From Dolichospermum sp. DET69 (GTDB lineage Bacteria; Cyanobacteriota; Cyanobacteriia; Cyanobacteriales; Nostocaceae), in NCBI GenBank assembly GCA_017355425.1, contig CP070233.1:164501-228500 (forward strand): a stretch of 64,000 bases of DNA, written 5' to 3'. This document shows positions 7,786-17,600 of the stretch, piece by piece. The number at the start of each line of letters is the position of its first letter. Position 1 is the first letter of the stretch. The notes under the pieces are model-generated. The model did not search any database, had not been told where the DNA came from, and worked only from the letters and a program-made list of their open reading frames with translations. The translations under genes were made by a program, and so were the position numbers.

Positions 7786-8394
7786 TTATTTTTGAAAAAT
7801 AGTTAATAACACAAATCCTAATAAGTGATAATGACCTAAACAAGTTAAACCTGCTTTATTACCCATTTCTTCTCTTTGTTTTTGGCTATAAAACCTAATT
7901 CCTGTAGGAGAATGGGGCGTAATTGGACATGATGATGAGTTATTAAAAGTAATATCTACTAAATAAAACCTACCACTAGGAGAAAGTACCCTTGCTATCT
8001 CATTTAAAACCTGTTGTGGTTGAGGATAATGTAAGAAACTGATAGTATTAAAAACCGCATCAAATTGTCCCTCAGCAAAGGGAAGATTTTCCGCATTACC
8101 TTCAATATAAATTAACCGGGGACGGTGGCGGTTCTTTTGTCTCGCTACCCGCAACATTTGGGGAGATAAATCCAATCCTGTGGCTGTAATTTCAGGAAAC
8201 TCAGTTGCTAATCTGTTTAATAATCTGCCTGTTCCACAACCTAAATCCAGTACATTTGCATTTGGTGATAATTCAACTTTTGTAAGTAATCTTTTATGGA
8301 TAGCTTGGTAAATAAAAGAAGGAAATGCCCAATCATAACTATTTGCCCATCTGTCAAAAAGTTCTTTTTTATTATTGACAAAGTTACTAATCAT
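7786..8394 (-). CDS. Class I SAM-dependent methyltransferase
   Basis: 202 aa. VLDLGCGTGRLLNRLA near residue 49 is the SAM-binding motif I, GLDLSPQML motif II, and AEGQFDAVFNTISFLHY the motif-IV region, a methyltransf_11 layout. C-terminal KQREEMGNKAGLTCLGHYHL. The substrate cannot be told. Monocistronic, convergent with the HTH gene. Confidence 0.85.
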   Translation of the reverse strand: MISNFVNNKKELFDRWANSYDWAFPSFIYQAIHKRLLTKVELSPNANVLDLGCGTGRLLNRLATEFPEITATGLDLSPQMLRVARQKNRHRPRLIYIEGNAENLPFAEGQFDAVFNTISFLHYPQPQQVLNEIARVLSPSGRFYLVDITFNNSSSCPITPHSPTGIRFYSQKQREEMGNKAGLTCLGHYHLLGFVLLTIFQK

Positions 8395-8434
8395 GGCTGA
8401 TATATTTTTGTATTTATTTTATTATAACAAGATA

Positions 8435-8465
8435 GATCCCCGACTTCTTGAAGAAATCGGGGATC
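8435..8465. repeat. Dispersed palindrome GATCCCCGACTTCTT family
   Basis: An inverted repeat of about 13 bp per arm around CTTGAAG. Copies at 10440, 18126, 18336, 36398, 48933 and 58681. It lies just upstream of the methyltransferase start. May act as a hairpin or binding site; function unknown. Confidence 0.8.
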
Positions 8466-8479
8466 TGGTGATTTATGAA

Positions 8480-8851
8480 TTATAACCAATCTCCATAAGC
8501 AGAAATTTCGGTCACTCCAATTTCAAAAGGTGAACCTTTGCCAAAAGGAGGATAAACTCGAATTTTGGCATTTTTAGTAAATCTTTCCAGTCTATTTCCC
8601 AATTGGGGAATATTGCTGACTATATGCCAATAAGCAACTATATCGGGACAGTCTACAATTAACATCAAAGTCGTGTTATTTGTAGTCATGTACCACTGAC
8701 AATTAGATAGTAATACTTGAGTTATGCGATCGCACGCAAAGAAAAAACATCTACCAATAGACTGTTCTAACTCCAAATGCAGTATTCCATCCTCTTTTGT
8801 TACCTTAGTAGGAGGTAAATCATCGGGAGGAAGCAAGGGAAGTTTAGACAT
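8480..8851 (-). CDS. Conserved cyanobacterial protein of unknown function
   Basis: 123 aa, not recognised. Shows ACDRITQVLLSNCQWYMTT, then LIVDCPDIVAYWHI and AKIRVYPP, ending ISAYGDWL. It is a clear paralogue of the 124-aa protein at 30463-30837 (shared CDRI, C-W-Y-TT, IVC/DCPD, AKIRV-PP, Y-DW). No membrane segment or signal peptide. Overlaps the upstream monooxygenase by 8 bp, so the two are cotranscribed. Confidence 0.7.
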   Translation of the reverse strand: MSKLPLLPPDDLPPTKVTKEDGILHLELEQSIGRCFFFACDRITQVLLSNCQWYMTTNNTTLMLIVDCPDIVAYWHIVSNIPQLGNRLERFTKNAKIRVYPPFGKGSPFEIGVTEISAYGDWL

Positions 8852-9842
8852 AATTCCGCACCTCTTGATTGTAGCGTTGCAAACTTTCTCGATTTTTTTG
8901 CAAAGAAAAAGATGAGGGTTTTAACGCTAGTGTGCTGAGATTTAATTTGTCCTGGAATTTCTTGATTTTGTCACGACAGGTGTTGACATCACCAATAATT
9001 GAATTCTCAAACAAATAGTCTTCATCAAAACAAATATTTGTCCGATCAAATACTGGTTGTTGAGGACTTTTCTGCATTACTTGAGTTGAGTTAGCTGTCA
9101 TTTCTTTGCTGAAGTGACGAATAAAAGGTAATGCCTCATTCATCGCTTCATCATGAGTTTTCCCCACAAAAAAGAAACGCGCTAACAGAAACTTATCTGC
9201 ACCACTGGAATTAAATTCCCGATATTTATTGACTGTCTTCTGCAATCTTTCCAGAGAAAAAGGCGGACCACCCATTAAACCAAAAGAATTTTTCGCAGCA
9301 AATTCAATTGCATCATTGTCACCACTAGCAACATATATGGGAATTGGTTTTTGCAATGGTTGGGGATGAATTGTGAGATTTTCGCATTGATAATATTGGC
9401 CATTAAATGATACGTCAGTTTCATATAAAAGCTTTTGAATCAATGCGACTGACTCTAACATTCGGGTGCGAGATTCCTGGGCTGTCACCCCAAAATGTTT
9501 ATTTTGCTGGGGAAAAGGACCACCTTTAGCTACACCAAAAGCCAGCCTTCCACTACAAAGATTATCCAAAGTAGCAATATCTTCAGCAACGCGAATTGGT
9601 TGATGAAACGGCAATAATACAGCCGCAGTTCCTAGCCGAATTTTAGAAGTAACACCCGCTAAATGTGCCAATAACAGCAGAATTGAAGGACTAAGATTGA
9701 ACTCATTAAAATGATGTTCCGTGACCCAAGCTTCTTCAAAACCTAAACTTTCCGCCTCTTTCACCAATAAAACTTGCTCAAATATAGTGCGTCTAGCATC
9801 TAGGTGATGATTTTCGTAATTACAGAAAAGTCCTGTTTTCAT
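8844..9842 (-). CDS. LLM-class flavin-dependent monooxygenase
   Basis: 332 aa. A luciferase-like TIM barrel: AWVTEHHFNEFNLSPS, RLGTAAVLLPFHQPIRVAED, then GRLAFGVAKGGP and PIYVASGD. Such enzymes use FMNH2 and O2 on unknown substrates; nothing here fixes the substrate. Translationally coupled to the unknown gene downstream. Confidence 0.88.
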   Translation of the reverse strand: MKTGLFCNYENHHLDARRTIFEQVLLVKEAESLGFEEAWVTEHHFNEFNLSPSILLLLAHLAGVTSKIRLGTAAVLLPFHQPIRVAEDIATLDNLCSGRLAFGVAKGGPFPQQNKHFGVTAQESRTRMLESVALIQKLLYETDVSFNGQYYQCENLTIHPQPLQKPIPIYVASGDNDAIEFAAKNSFGLMGGPPFSLERLQKTVNKYREFNSSGADKFLLARFFFVGKTHDEAMNEALPFIRHFSKEMTANSTQVMQKSPQQPVFDRTNICFDEDYLFENSIIGDVNTCRDKIKKFQDKLNLSTLALKPSSFSLQKNRESLQRYNQEVRNYV

Positions 9843-9860
9843 TATTAACCAAATATTAGA

Positions 9861-10047
9861 TTAGAGGATGTTTGAAAAGTCTCTCATGGTGCATCAAAAA
9901 CTCTCAGATCCCCCCTAACCCCCTTAAAAATGGGGGAATACATCCATCAAAGTCCCCCTTAAAAAGGGGGATTTAGGGGGATCTACAGGTACATCACACA
10001 CAAAAAAGTTTATGGCTACACCACGCAAGCTATCAAACAAACTCTTA
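9861..10047. mobile_element. MITE family A, copy 2
   Basis: The element 9864-10044 begins GAGGATGTTTGAAAAGT, with TTA on both sides (9861-9863, 10045-10047). The interior is two opposed GATCCCCCT/AGGGGGATC-type blocks. The right TTA is the stop codon (TAA) of the gene at 10045-10380. Confidence 0.8.
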
Positions 10048-10380
10048 GGCTGCCAGTAATTGCAACTCCAACCATAATCGAGGTTCAGACTGCTTTAACT
10101 TCGACATAGGGTCATGTAGCAATCGTTTGGCATTGAAACAAACTACTTGAATTAGCCCCATATTTTCTGCTAATTCTCTGAGGATTACTTTTTTGGCTTG
10201 AATATAGGTCATCATGTCTTCTTGACAATAAATTCCTATATATTGAAACCGTTGTGCAGGTCGTCCCCAAAAGCGAGTGATAACTTTCACATGGCAGCCT
10301 TTTAAGAGTTCTCCCAGGGTTGGGTAATAGTCGTAAACGACTCGGATAAATTCTTGGGCTAGGATCTCTTCAGTAATCAT
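10045..10380 (-). CDS. Conserved hypothetical protein
   Basis: 111 aa, not recognised. Features: VVYDYYPTLGELLKGCHVKV, RFQYIGIYCQEDMMTYIQAK and a C-terminal RLLHDPMSKLKQSEP. Its stop codon is the TTA target duplicate of a miniature element, so the natural C-terminus may have been cut or kept by chance. Confidence 0.6.
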   Translation of the reverse strand: MITEEILAQEFIRVVYDYYPTLGELLKGCHVKVITRFWGRPAQRFQYIGIYCQEDMMTYIQAKKVILRELAENMGLIQVVCFNAKRLLHDPMSKLKQSEPRLWLELQLLAA

Positions 10381-10439
10381 CTGACTGATTTTTCTGTAGT
10401 GTCCATAACTCTATTTAGTATAACATATAATTAATTAAA

Positions 10440-10470
10440 GATCCCCGACTTCTTAAAGAAGTCGGGGATC
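10440..10470. repeat. Dispersed palindrome GATCCCCGACTTCTT family
   Basis: A perfect inverted repeat downstream of the gene at 10492-10803 (minus strand), where it could serve as its terminator. Same family as 8435-8465. Confidence 0.75.
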
Positions 10471-10491
10471 TAAATAAATATCTAAAAGTTG

Positions 10492-10803
10492 TTATCGAGA
10501 ATTACGTTCTGCTACTAAGACATCAGCAATAATATCTGGTAAACTTCTCAAATCGGTATATCCTTCTGCACCAGAAATTGGGGAAATAAAAGTATAGTTA
10601 GGGTCACAAACTCCTGTGTCATAAACCTGCATAAACCATCTATCAGGTAATCCCTCTACACCCAATTCTACAATGTACCAACTCTCACCCATTAACCGAG
10701 AATTGATAATCGTAAACCAATCTCTATAATCATCGGCAATATTCCAATCTGCCAAGAGAAATTCTAATGATATTTTTCCGGCATCAGTTGAAGTCAATAG
10801 CAT
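10492..10803 (-). CDS. Hypothetical protein
   Basis: 103 aa, not recognised. Acidic and aromatic-rich: LEFLLADWNIADDYRDWFTI, then WYIVELGVEGLPDRWFMQVY. Lies 2 bp after the gene at 10806-11069, so the two form an operon with the membrane protein at 11106. Confidence 0.55.
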   Translation of the reverse strand: MLLTSTDAGKISLEFLLADWNIADDYRDWFTIINSRLMGESWYIVELGVEGLPDRWFMQVYDTGVCDPNYTFISPISGAEGYTDLRSLPDIIADVLVAERNSR

Positions 10804-10805
10804 TA

Positions 10806-11069
10806 TTACTCCTGAGTGACAACTTGATGAGAAACTTCAGGATATAAACCTAATTCCTTTGCTAATTGTTTAGCAACAAAAAATAAAAATTGCGCTCCAT
10901 CTTGATTACCTTGATGAGCAAACATTGTCGCTACTTGTAACATTGATTGCACTAAACCAGAATCAATTAATTCTGGCTTTGCTTCCAAAACATCTGGTTC
11001 TTGACCATTGGGACATTGAAGAAGTTCATCAATTAAATTAAAATACTGTGCTTGGCGTTCGTCTGTCAT
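10806..11069 (-). CDS. Hypothetical protein
   Basis: 87 aa, not recognised. Begins MTDERQAQYFNLIDELLQCP and then has an alanine/leucine helical part (QSMLQVATMFAHQGNQDGAQ), compatible with a short TPR-like helical fold. Directly coupled to the downstream gene. Confidence 0.55.
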   Translation of the reverse strand: MTDERQAQYFNLIDELLQCPNGQEPDVLEAKPELIDSGLVQSMLQVATMFAHQGNQDGAQFLFFVAKQLAKELGLYPEVSHQVVTQE

Positions 11070-11105
11070 GATAATTTAGTTTATGGTGAAGATTAAGTTG
11101 CAAAA

Positions 11106-11534
11106 TTACTGTTCGATGCTTTGTTGCCACATTTTTTCCAACATGGCAATGTGTTCTTTTAATACAGCAGCCCGGTAGACAAGATATCTGTCATAAGCGA
11201 TAATTCCTACACCAACACAAATTGGTGTCACTAAAAATAACCATTGCAAAATTGTCACTAAGTTATATTTTTTTGCAGCAATTTTTAATTGATGTAGAAA
11301 ATTATTGTCAGACAATTTAACCTTGACTAAAGATGGCTGAGTATTGATAATTTTTGTTTGGGGAACTAATTGAGGAGATGCTATATTTATTTTCGGCAAT
11401 TCACAGGATAAATTCTGTGTTTTAACGAACTCTCTATGTTGTCCCCAAACTATAGTAAATACTCCTACTCCTGGAGAAATCAATGCTAAAGTGACCAAAC
11501 TTACGGTAAGCACTTTTAAAAGTTTGATTTTCAT
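11106..11534 (-). CDS. Membrane protein of unknown function
   Basis: 142 aa with an N-terminal hydrophobic segment (VLTVSLVTLALISPGVGVFT) and a second near residues 96-115 (ILQWLFLVTPICVGVGIIAY). Between them lies an about 65-residue loop, probably periplasmic. The C-terminal helix KEHIAMLEKMWQQSIEQ is likely cytoplasmic. Heads the three-gene run down to 10492. Confidence 0.55.
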   Translation of the reverse strand: MKIKLLKVLTVSLVTLALISPGVGVFTIVWGQHREFVKTQNLSCELPKINIASPQLVPQTKIINTQPSLVKVKLSDNNFLHQLKIAAKKYNLVTILQWLFLVTPICVGVGIIAYDRYLVYRAAVLKEHIAMLEKMWQQSIEQ

Positions 11535-12462
11535 GTTTATTCTCCCTTACCAGGTCTTAATTACCTAGCAAGAAAATTTCTTTTAGTAGGTTTATTTCTT
11601 ACACCTTTTTTAATTCAAAATATGCTGATCAAAATCTCCTCGAAAAACAAAATTCTGTCCTTTTCGTATTGGATAATACAGACAGTATTGAGATAATTTT
11701 TGAGAGATATAGGAGGTAAGAAGTCCCCCCTAATTCGTCAGACTTTCGTCTTAGGAACTTCGGGGGGTAGAGGGGAATCTCTGCGTAAATCCTATATCGT
11801 TTATATCAGTTGCCCTTTTAGTCCCAACTTTAGGTGAGTAGAATTAATATTATTAAGATAATTGCGATCGCACTCATAGCCTGTTATCCTGATTTGGCAA
11901 GCATTTAAAAAAATATTTGGTGTAGGGGTGCTAGTATTTTTCGAGTGGGGTACTAGCATTTTTGAGGAAGGGGACGGGGTATTTTGTACTCAAAGCCAAA
12001 TCCAGATAGGCTATTACTTTGAGTTATTTGGCAGAGAAGATTCACAAGTACAAACTGTACTCAAATCACAGCATCTCATCACAAAGATAGACCTAAGATA
12101 TCTTGAATAAGTCAAAAACAAAATTAAAATATTCTAAGAGAATGAATGAACAAGTTTTTAATGTATAAACAAACCCCTCTTGTAAACCTCTCCCCGAAGC
12201 GGAGAGAGGCTTTGAAACCCCCCTTCCCAGCCTTCGGCACGCTGCGCTAACGTAGGGAAAGGGGGCAGGGGGGTTAGGTTTTTGGAGATTATCGGTTTCA
12301 TCTAATACTTTTTAAACAACCTCTATAGGTATTAACAATTGGGAATATTTTCTTGTGATAATAGACAGAGATTATGGTAAAATGGTTATGGCTGATATCA
12401 AAACTCAATGAGATAAATACTTAACCAAAATAGATTAATATATAAATTTTAGAGGTTAATAA
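11535..12462. other. Long intergenic region before cysK
   Basis: No convincing gene. Contains an imperfect hairpin AAGTCCCCCC...GGGGGG (11719-11768), a direct pair CTAGTATTTTT/CTAGCATTTTT (11931-11960), a HIP1 site near 11865 and a family A MITE. A 60-codon frame at 11928 has no protein-like features. The cysK promoter must lie in the last 140 bp. Confidence 0.6.
12135..12326. mobile_element. MITE family A, copy 3
   Basis: The element 12138-12323 shares its first 40 bp with the hicB copy (AATGAACAAGTTTTTAATG) and the same internal GAGAGGTTT/CCCCTTCCC palindromes. Flanks TAA and TAT, an imperfect target duplication. Confidence 0.75.
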
Positions 12463-13404
12463 ATGCGAATTGCTAAAGATGTAACAGAACTTATTGGGAA
12501 AACTCCATTAATTCAGTTGAATAAAATTCCCCAAGCGGAGGGAGTGGTAGCCAGAATAGTTATCAAACTAGAAAGCATGAATCCTGCCTCCTCTGTAAAA
12601 GACAGAATTGGCGTGAGTATGATCCTTTCCGCTGAAGCTGAAGGTTTAATTTTCCCAGGAAAAACTATTTTAGTTGAACCAACTTCTGGGAATACAGGCA
12701 TTGCTTTAGCAATGGTAGCAGCCGCCCGTGGCTACAAGTTAATCTTAACCATGCCCGAAACCATGAGTCAAGAAAGACGCGCCATGTTAAGGGCTTATGG
12801 TGCAAGTTTAGAATTAACACCTGGAACTCAAGGAATGAGAGGTGCAATTAACAAAGCAGAGGAAATTGTGGCTAATACTGCCAATGCTTTTATGTTGCAA
12901 CAATTTGCCAACCCAGCTAACCCCAAAATTCACCGAGAAACCACCGCTGAGGAAATTTGGGTAGATACAGACGGAGAAGTTGATATCTTAATTGCTGGGG
13001 TAGGAACAGGTGGCACCATTACCGGAATTGCGGAAGTTATTAAACAACGCAAACCAAGTTTTCAAGTTATTGCTGTAGAACCTAGTAACAGTCCAATTCT
13101 CTCAGGTGGTAAACCCGGTTCTCACAAAATTCAAGGTATTGGTGCGGGATTTATTCCTGATGTTTTACGTCAAGATCTAATTGATGAAATAATTCAAGTT
13201 GACGACGCAGAAGCAATAGAATATGGACGGAGATTAGCCAGAGAAGAAGGTTTATTATCAGGAATATCTTCTGGTGCGGCTTTGTCTGCTGCTATTATTG
13301 TGGGTAAACGTCCAGAAAATGCGGGTAAATTAATAGTCATGATTCAACCTTCTTTTGGTGAACGCTATTTAAGTACAGCATTATTTCAAGACTTAATGAG
13401 TTAA
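12463..13404 (+). CDS. cysK: Cysteine synthase A (O-acetylserine sulfhydrylase)
   Basis: 313 aa. PLP lysine in [10 protein letters not shown] (K46), substrate loop [10 protein letters not shown], phosphate-binding [10 protein letters not shown] and SGISSGAAL. Makes cysteine from O-acetylserine and sulfide in the cytoplasm. Full length. Its place between hyp and nif clusters suits a Fe-S-heavy region, but it is probably a housekeeping copy. Confidence 0.95.
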   Translation: MRIAKDVTELIGKTPLIQLNKIPQAEGVVARIVIKLESMNPASSVKDRIGVSMILSAEAEGLIFPGKTILVEPTSGNTGIALAMVAAARGYKLILTMPETMSQERRAMLRAYGASLELTPGTQGMRGAINKAEEIVANTANAFMLQQFANPANPKIHRETTAEEIWVDTDGEVDILIAGVGTGGTITGIAEVIKQRKPSFQVIAVEPSNSPILSGGKPGSHKIQGIGAGFIPDVLRQDLIDEIIQVDDAEAIEYGRRLAREEGLLSGISSGAALSAAIIVGKRPENAGKLIVMIQPSFGERYLSTALFQDLMS

Positions 13405-13597
13405 ACATTTCGTAGGTTGGGTTGACGCAAGGAAACCCAACCAAATCCTTGATAATTTTTGTCTGATAGCGTTCACGAAGTGTGCCGAAGGCATAGCGTG
13501 GCGTTAGCCATATCAGGATTAAAGGATTTACAGAATGTTGATTTATTTGATAAAATAATTTATAATTCTCTATTTTTTTGATATTAAATTATATTAA

Positions 13598-13987
13598 TCA
13601 TTTTGGATTATTTAAATAGTTGCTAATAATTTCTAAAATTACTTGTTCAATATCTGGAATTTTAGATTGGACAATTTTATCTTTGATATGTTTATGATCT
13701 GTATAACCCAAGTCAGGCTTATGCTTTGCGTTGTCATAACGAAATATTAAGTTATTTTCATGATCTTGATAATGGAATGAATAGGAAAACTTTTCAATAG
13801 ATTCTTGAAGGTCAACATATTCTTTAAAAAATAGACGTGAACCTTGCAAAAATTCTAAATTACCTTGGATAAAACCTACATAATTTGATCTGGAATCAAC
13901 CGAAAAGCTAAATGATAAAATCCATCCGTCATTCACATATTTTTGAATAATAGTAACAATATTAGCTTGGTAATTGTTGAGTAACAT
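13598..13987 (-). CDS. TumE/DUF6516-like toxin candidate
   Basis: 129 aa from ATG 13987. YQANIVTIIQKYVNDGWILS, KFSYSFHYQDHENNLIFRYDN, then HKPDLGYTDHKHI. The FHYQ...RYDNA-H pattern resembles DUF6516 (TumE-type) toxins. It overlaps the upstream gene by about 26 bp, as in TA pairs. Assignment by motif resemblance only. Confidence 0.55.
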   Translation of the reverse strand: MLLNNYQANIVTIIQKYVNDGWILSFSFSVDSRSNYVGFIQGNLEFLQGSRLFFKEYVDLQESIEKFSYSFHYQDHENNLIFRYDNAKHKPDLGYTDHKHIKDKIVQSKIPDIEQVILEIISNYLNNPK

Positions 13988-14276
13988 ATTCAATTGCTTC
14001 TAACTTTTGTAGAGAATTGGTTAATTTTTTCTTAATTTTTATCTCTCCAGCCCAAGTTACATATTCTTCGTCACCACCTGCAAGATTTTCTGTTGTCCAA
14101 TTGGCGAAAAAAAACTCCGACGAAACTTGATATTTTGCTTCAAATTCCATAAGTAATTTATTAGTTTTTTCTAGTGAACGTTTTAAGTTTTTAATTTCGG
14201 ATTCAATAGCTGACCGCACTAGGTTTTGGACAATTTCAATATCGGAAGAATCGGATTTAATTTGTAGTTGCAACAT
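13962..14276 (-). CDS. Putative antitoxin partner, coiled-coil protein
   Basis: 104 aa from ATG 14276 (MLQLQIKSDSSDIEIVQNLV); an upstream extension in the same frame is repeat-derived and was dropped. SEIKNLKRSLEKTNKLLMEF is a predicted coiled coil. Overlap with the TumE-like gene suggests it is its antitoxin, though it lacks a recognisable HTH. Confidence 0.5.
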   Translation of the reverse strand: MLQLQIKSDSSDIEIVQNLVRSAIESEIKNLKRSLEKTNKLLMEFEAKYQVSSEFFFANWTTENLAGGDEEYVTWAGEIKIKKKLTNSLQKLEAIEYVTQQLPS

Positions 14277-14385
14277 GAGTTTGACCTCAAATATAAAGAC
14301 TATACCAAGTTTACTATTTGTAGTTCTTGTAGGTTGGGTTAAGCGACAGCGCAACCCAACAAAATTCCGTAAATGTTGTTTTACA

Positions 14386-14575
14386 TAAGAGGGTGTTTGA
14401 AAAGTATTAAATAAAACCAATAATCTCCAAAAACCTAACCCCCCTACCCCCCTTCCCTACGTTAGCGCAGCGTGCCGAAGGCTGGGAAGGGGGTTTTCAA
14501 AGCCTCACCCCGCTTCGGGGAGAGGTTTGGAGAGGGGTTAATTTATACCTTGAAAACTTTTAAAACATCCTCTAA
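14386..14575. mobile_element. MITE family A, copy 4
   Basis: The element 14389-14572 has ends GAGGGTGTTTGAAAAGT and CTTTTAAAACATCCTC and is flanked by perfect TAA duplications. The interior matches copies 1 and 3 in reverse orientation and includes TACGTTAGCGCAGCGTGCCGA. Confidence 0.85.
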
Positions 14576-14699
14576 AGGTAGAGCCATATTTATTGATTAT
14601 AGCACGTTTTACTCTAAATAATATCCCCGATTTATAATGTCAATTGATTATTTATTAAAAATAGAAAAAAGAAGACATGGATATTGATTCAAAACTTCA

Positions 14700-17600
14700 T
14701 TAATCTATGGGAAAACCTGGAATAATTCTATCAATTTCCTGCATTAATCGTAAAGTTTCCGTCAAAGCAATGACAATTTTTTGATAATGGTTAATTTCCT
14801 CAATAGATAATTTTCGGTTGGCGTTTTTTCGGTCTTTTAACCATTTATCTAATACTTGATATCCACCAATTTTAAATTCCCAAATATGTGAGGGAATATC
14901 GGTAAAATAGCTTGCTTTATTGATATACACTCTTTGCAATTCTGAATTATAGGTAACTTCGCTAACTTGATTCTCTTCTATTCCTTGGTATGTTGTAGTT
15001 AAGCTATTAAGTATATCTGATTTCATTAAATGTAAATTAACTAATTCTTCTCCTTTGATAGCTAATTCGTGAAAGAGTTTTTGATTACTGGTTAAAGGAA
15101 GACGAGGAAAATCTATTTTCAGAAATTCAGCGTATCTAGTGCGATAGGTGGGACTGTGGAATATAGCATAAGCATAGTAAAATATTTCCTCTGGGGTGGG
15201 TATTTTACCAAGTTTTTCTTTGATAGCTTCTAGGAATTTTGGGGATAGGTTAGGAGTTTTTTCTAAAAATAAGTTAGTTTGATCATTTTCTGTATTAGGG
15301 TAAGTGTATAGAGGAACATAGTAACTCCGTTCTCTTGAATTAATTGATATACTATTACCGTCTCCTATATTTTGAGAAACGAAACAATGTTGAAACCCTA
15401 TCTCTTTTTGCTGACGACATAAAATTAATGATAAATTATCAAATTGTAAATTTCTCATAACTTCATGTTTAGTCAGTTCGACAACATCTTTATGATGATA
15501 ATAAAATCTTTTATCAAATGGACGATATAAATATGTAGTAAAATAACTCTTCCATTTTAAGTTTTTAGTTAATGATAATCTCTTTAAAGAAAGTTTCCAG
15601 TCACGAGTATCTTTTAAATCATAGATTTTAGATATTTGTTCATCTGTGATTTGTAGGTCTATAAAATCTTCTATTCGTTTATGAAGTTTATCTAAATCGA
15701 AATCTATCACAAAATGATCTCTATGAGTTGTAACCCCTGTTGAATTTACAGGAAAAATATCTGTAACATTCCACCCTTGATTATATTCCGTTGCTAAATC
15801 AAAATTTTTCGGTGCAAAAAAATAATTTGGTTCAGTCGGTTGTACCTCTATCCAATTAACACTATCTAAACTTGCAGAGTCTAAAAACTTATATTTCTCC
15901 TCACGACTTCCCCACAGATCATAATATAAGACCTTAGCCATTTCGGCTCTTGCGTCTCTGGATTTATAAGCCGTAGAAAAATAATCAGGTTCGCTTTTTT
16001 CGCGCACAGCAATTAAAATTGCTACACCTTGTTGAATATCAAACACATTTTGATCAATATTTCCCTCTGGAGTGGTTTCTTTTAATAAAGAATTACCATG
16101 TAAATCCATGATATATAAAGTATCAAAATACTTTAATAATTCTTCTCTCATACCTCGATGAATTAAACCATTAAGATAGGAATGATTAGTAATAAATCCA
16201 ATAATACCATAGCCTTTAGGATTTTTTTGAATTTGATCTTGAGCAAAACGAATAAATTTAATATAATCATCATCTAAAGGTTGAATATTCTTTTCTTTTT
16301 CTAACCTGACTCTACCTTTATATGATTCCAAAAGTTCCCCAATATGGGTTAATTCCGTAATAGTTTTACCTGCTTTTCCAGTTTTATAAATCCGATTCCA
16401 AACTAAACCAGTATATTCAACATCTGCTAAATATCTTTCATCTTGATTTAAAACTCTTTTGCGTTTACTAGCATTTTGAGAACTGACAGAATAGGGAGGA
16501 TTTCCTAATACCACCATTACCGGAATTTCTGTTTTTACTTTTCCTGCTTGACTTGATTCTTCCGCAATTATTTGAGTAATACCAGGAATTAAATCTCCTT
16601 CCTTTATTCCTTCTTCTAACGCATTTGTTAAATAAACTTTTAATCTTTCCTCTGGTGCAAATTTATAACCTAAATCTCCTAATAATAAACCTAATTTTAA
16701 ATGCGCTATAGTATAAGGAGTCATTAATAACTCAAACCCAAATAAACGGTTTACAAGTTTTGTATCTCTTAAAAAACTATTCCAATTATCAATACCATAT
16801 TTTTTGACATTATCACGAATTTGTTTAATAACTGCATATAAAAAAGTTCCTGTTCCGGTTGCGGGGTCAAGAATAGTTACTTTGCGATTTCCTAAACCAT
16901 ATTGTAAATCAAAGACTTTATCTAAAATATCATCAACAGCACGAACAATAAAATTAACTACAGGTTCAGGAGTATAATAAACTCCTCGACTTTTTCTTAA
17001 TGAAGCTTGATAAGCGGCTAAAAATGTTTCATAAAAGTGAATGACTGGATCTTGTGTGCGGGTTTCTTGACCAAAGTTTTCTAAAATATTGGTCATATCT
17101 ATTGTGTTAAATAAGTCTATTAAATTTTCAATTGATTTATGAATTTTACTAACACTATCAGTTCCTAAAACCAAATCAAATAAACCTTTTAAAAAAGGAA
17201 TTCTATCACTAATATAAATACTTGCTGTTGTGCGACTAAATGCAAATTGTCCAGGGTTTTGTGCGTGACCAATTTTTGCGGTAAATAAACCATAAGCAAT
17301 AGTTTGGGCATACATATCTGCAAATTTATCATTATCTATATCTAAAAGGAGTAACTTTTTAAATGTTTCTTTTAATAGATTTAATTCTTCTATTGTGGTT
17401 TCTATTTCTAAAGATGATTGAATAGCGTTTCTAATTGTTTTAGTATAAGCTGCCATTTCTTTAGCCAAATCATAATAGTTATTAATATCTTTGGCTTTTT
17501 GATTCAGAAATGATTGTAGTAATTCTCTAATAGGCTGTAAATCATTAACCAGAATAATTTCACCTTGTTCTAAATCAGCTAATTTAGCAGTTTTTTCACA

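Noticed and set aside
11928-12110. 60-codon plus-strand frame before cysK
   Set aside because: No ribosome site, low-complexity start (FFEWGTSIFEEGDG), overlaps short direct repeats, no family resemblance.
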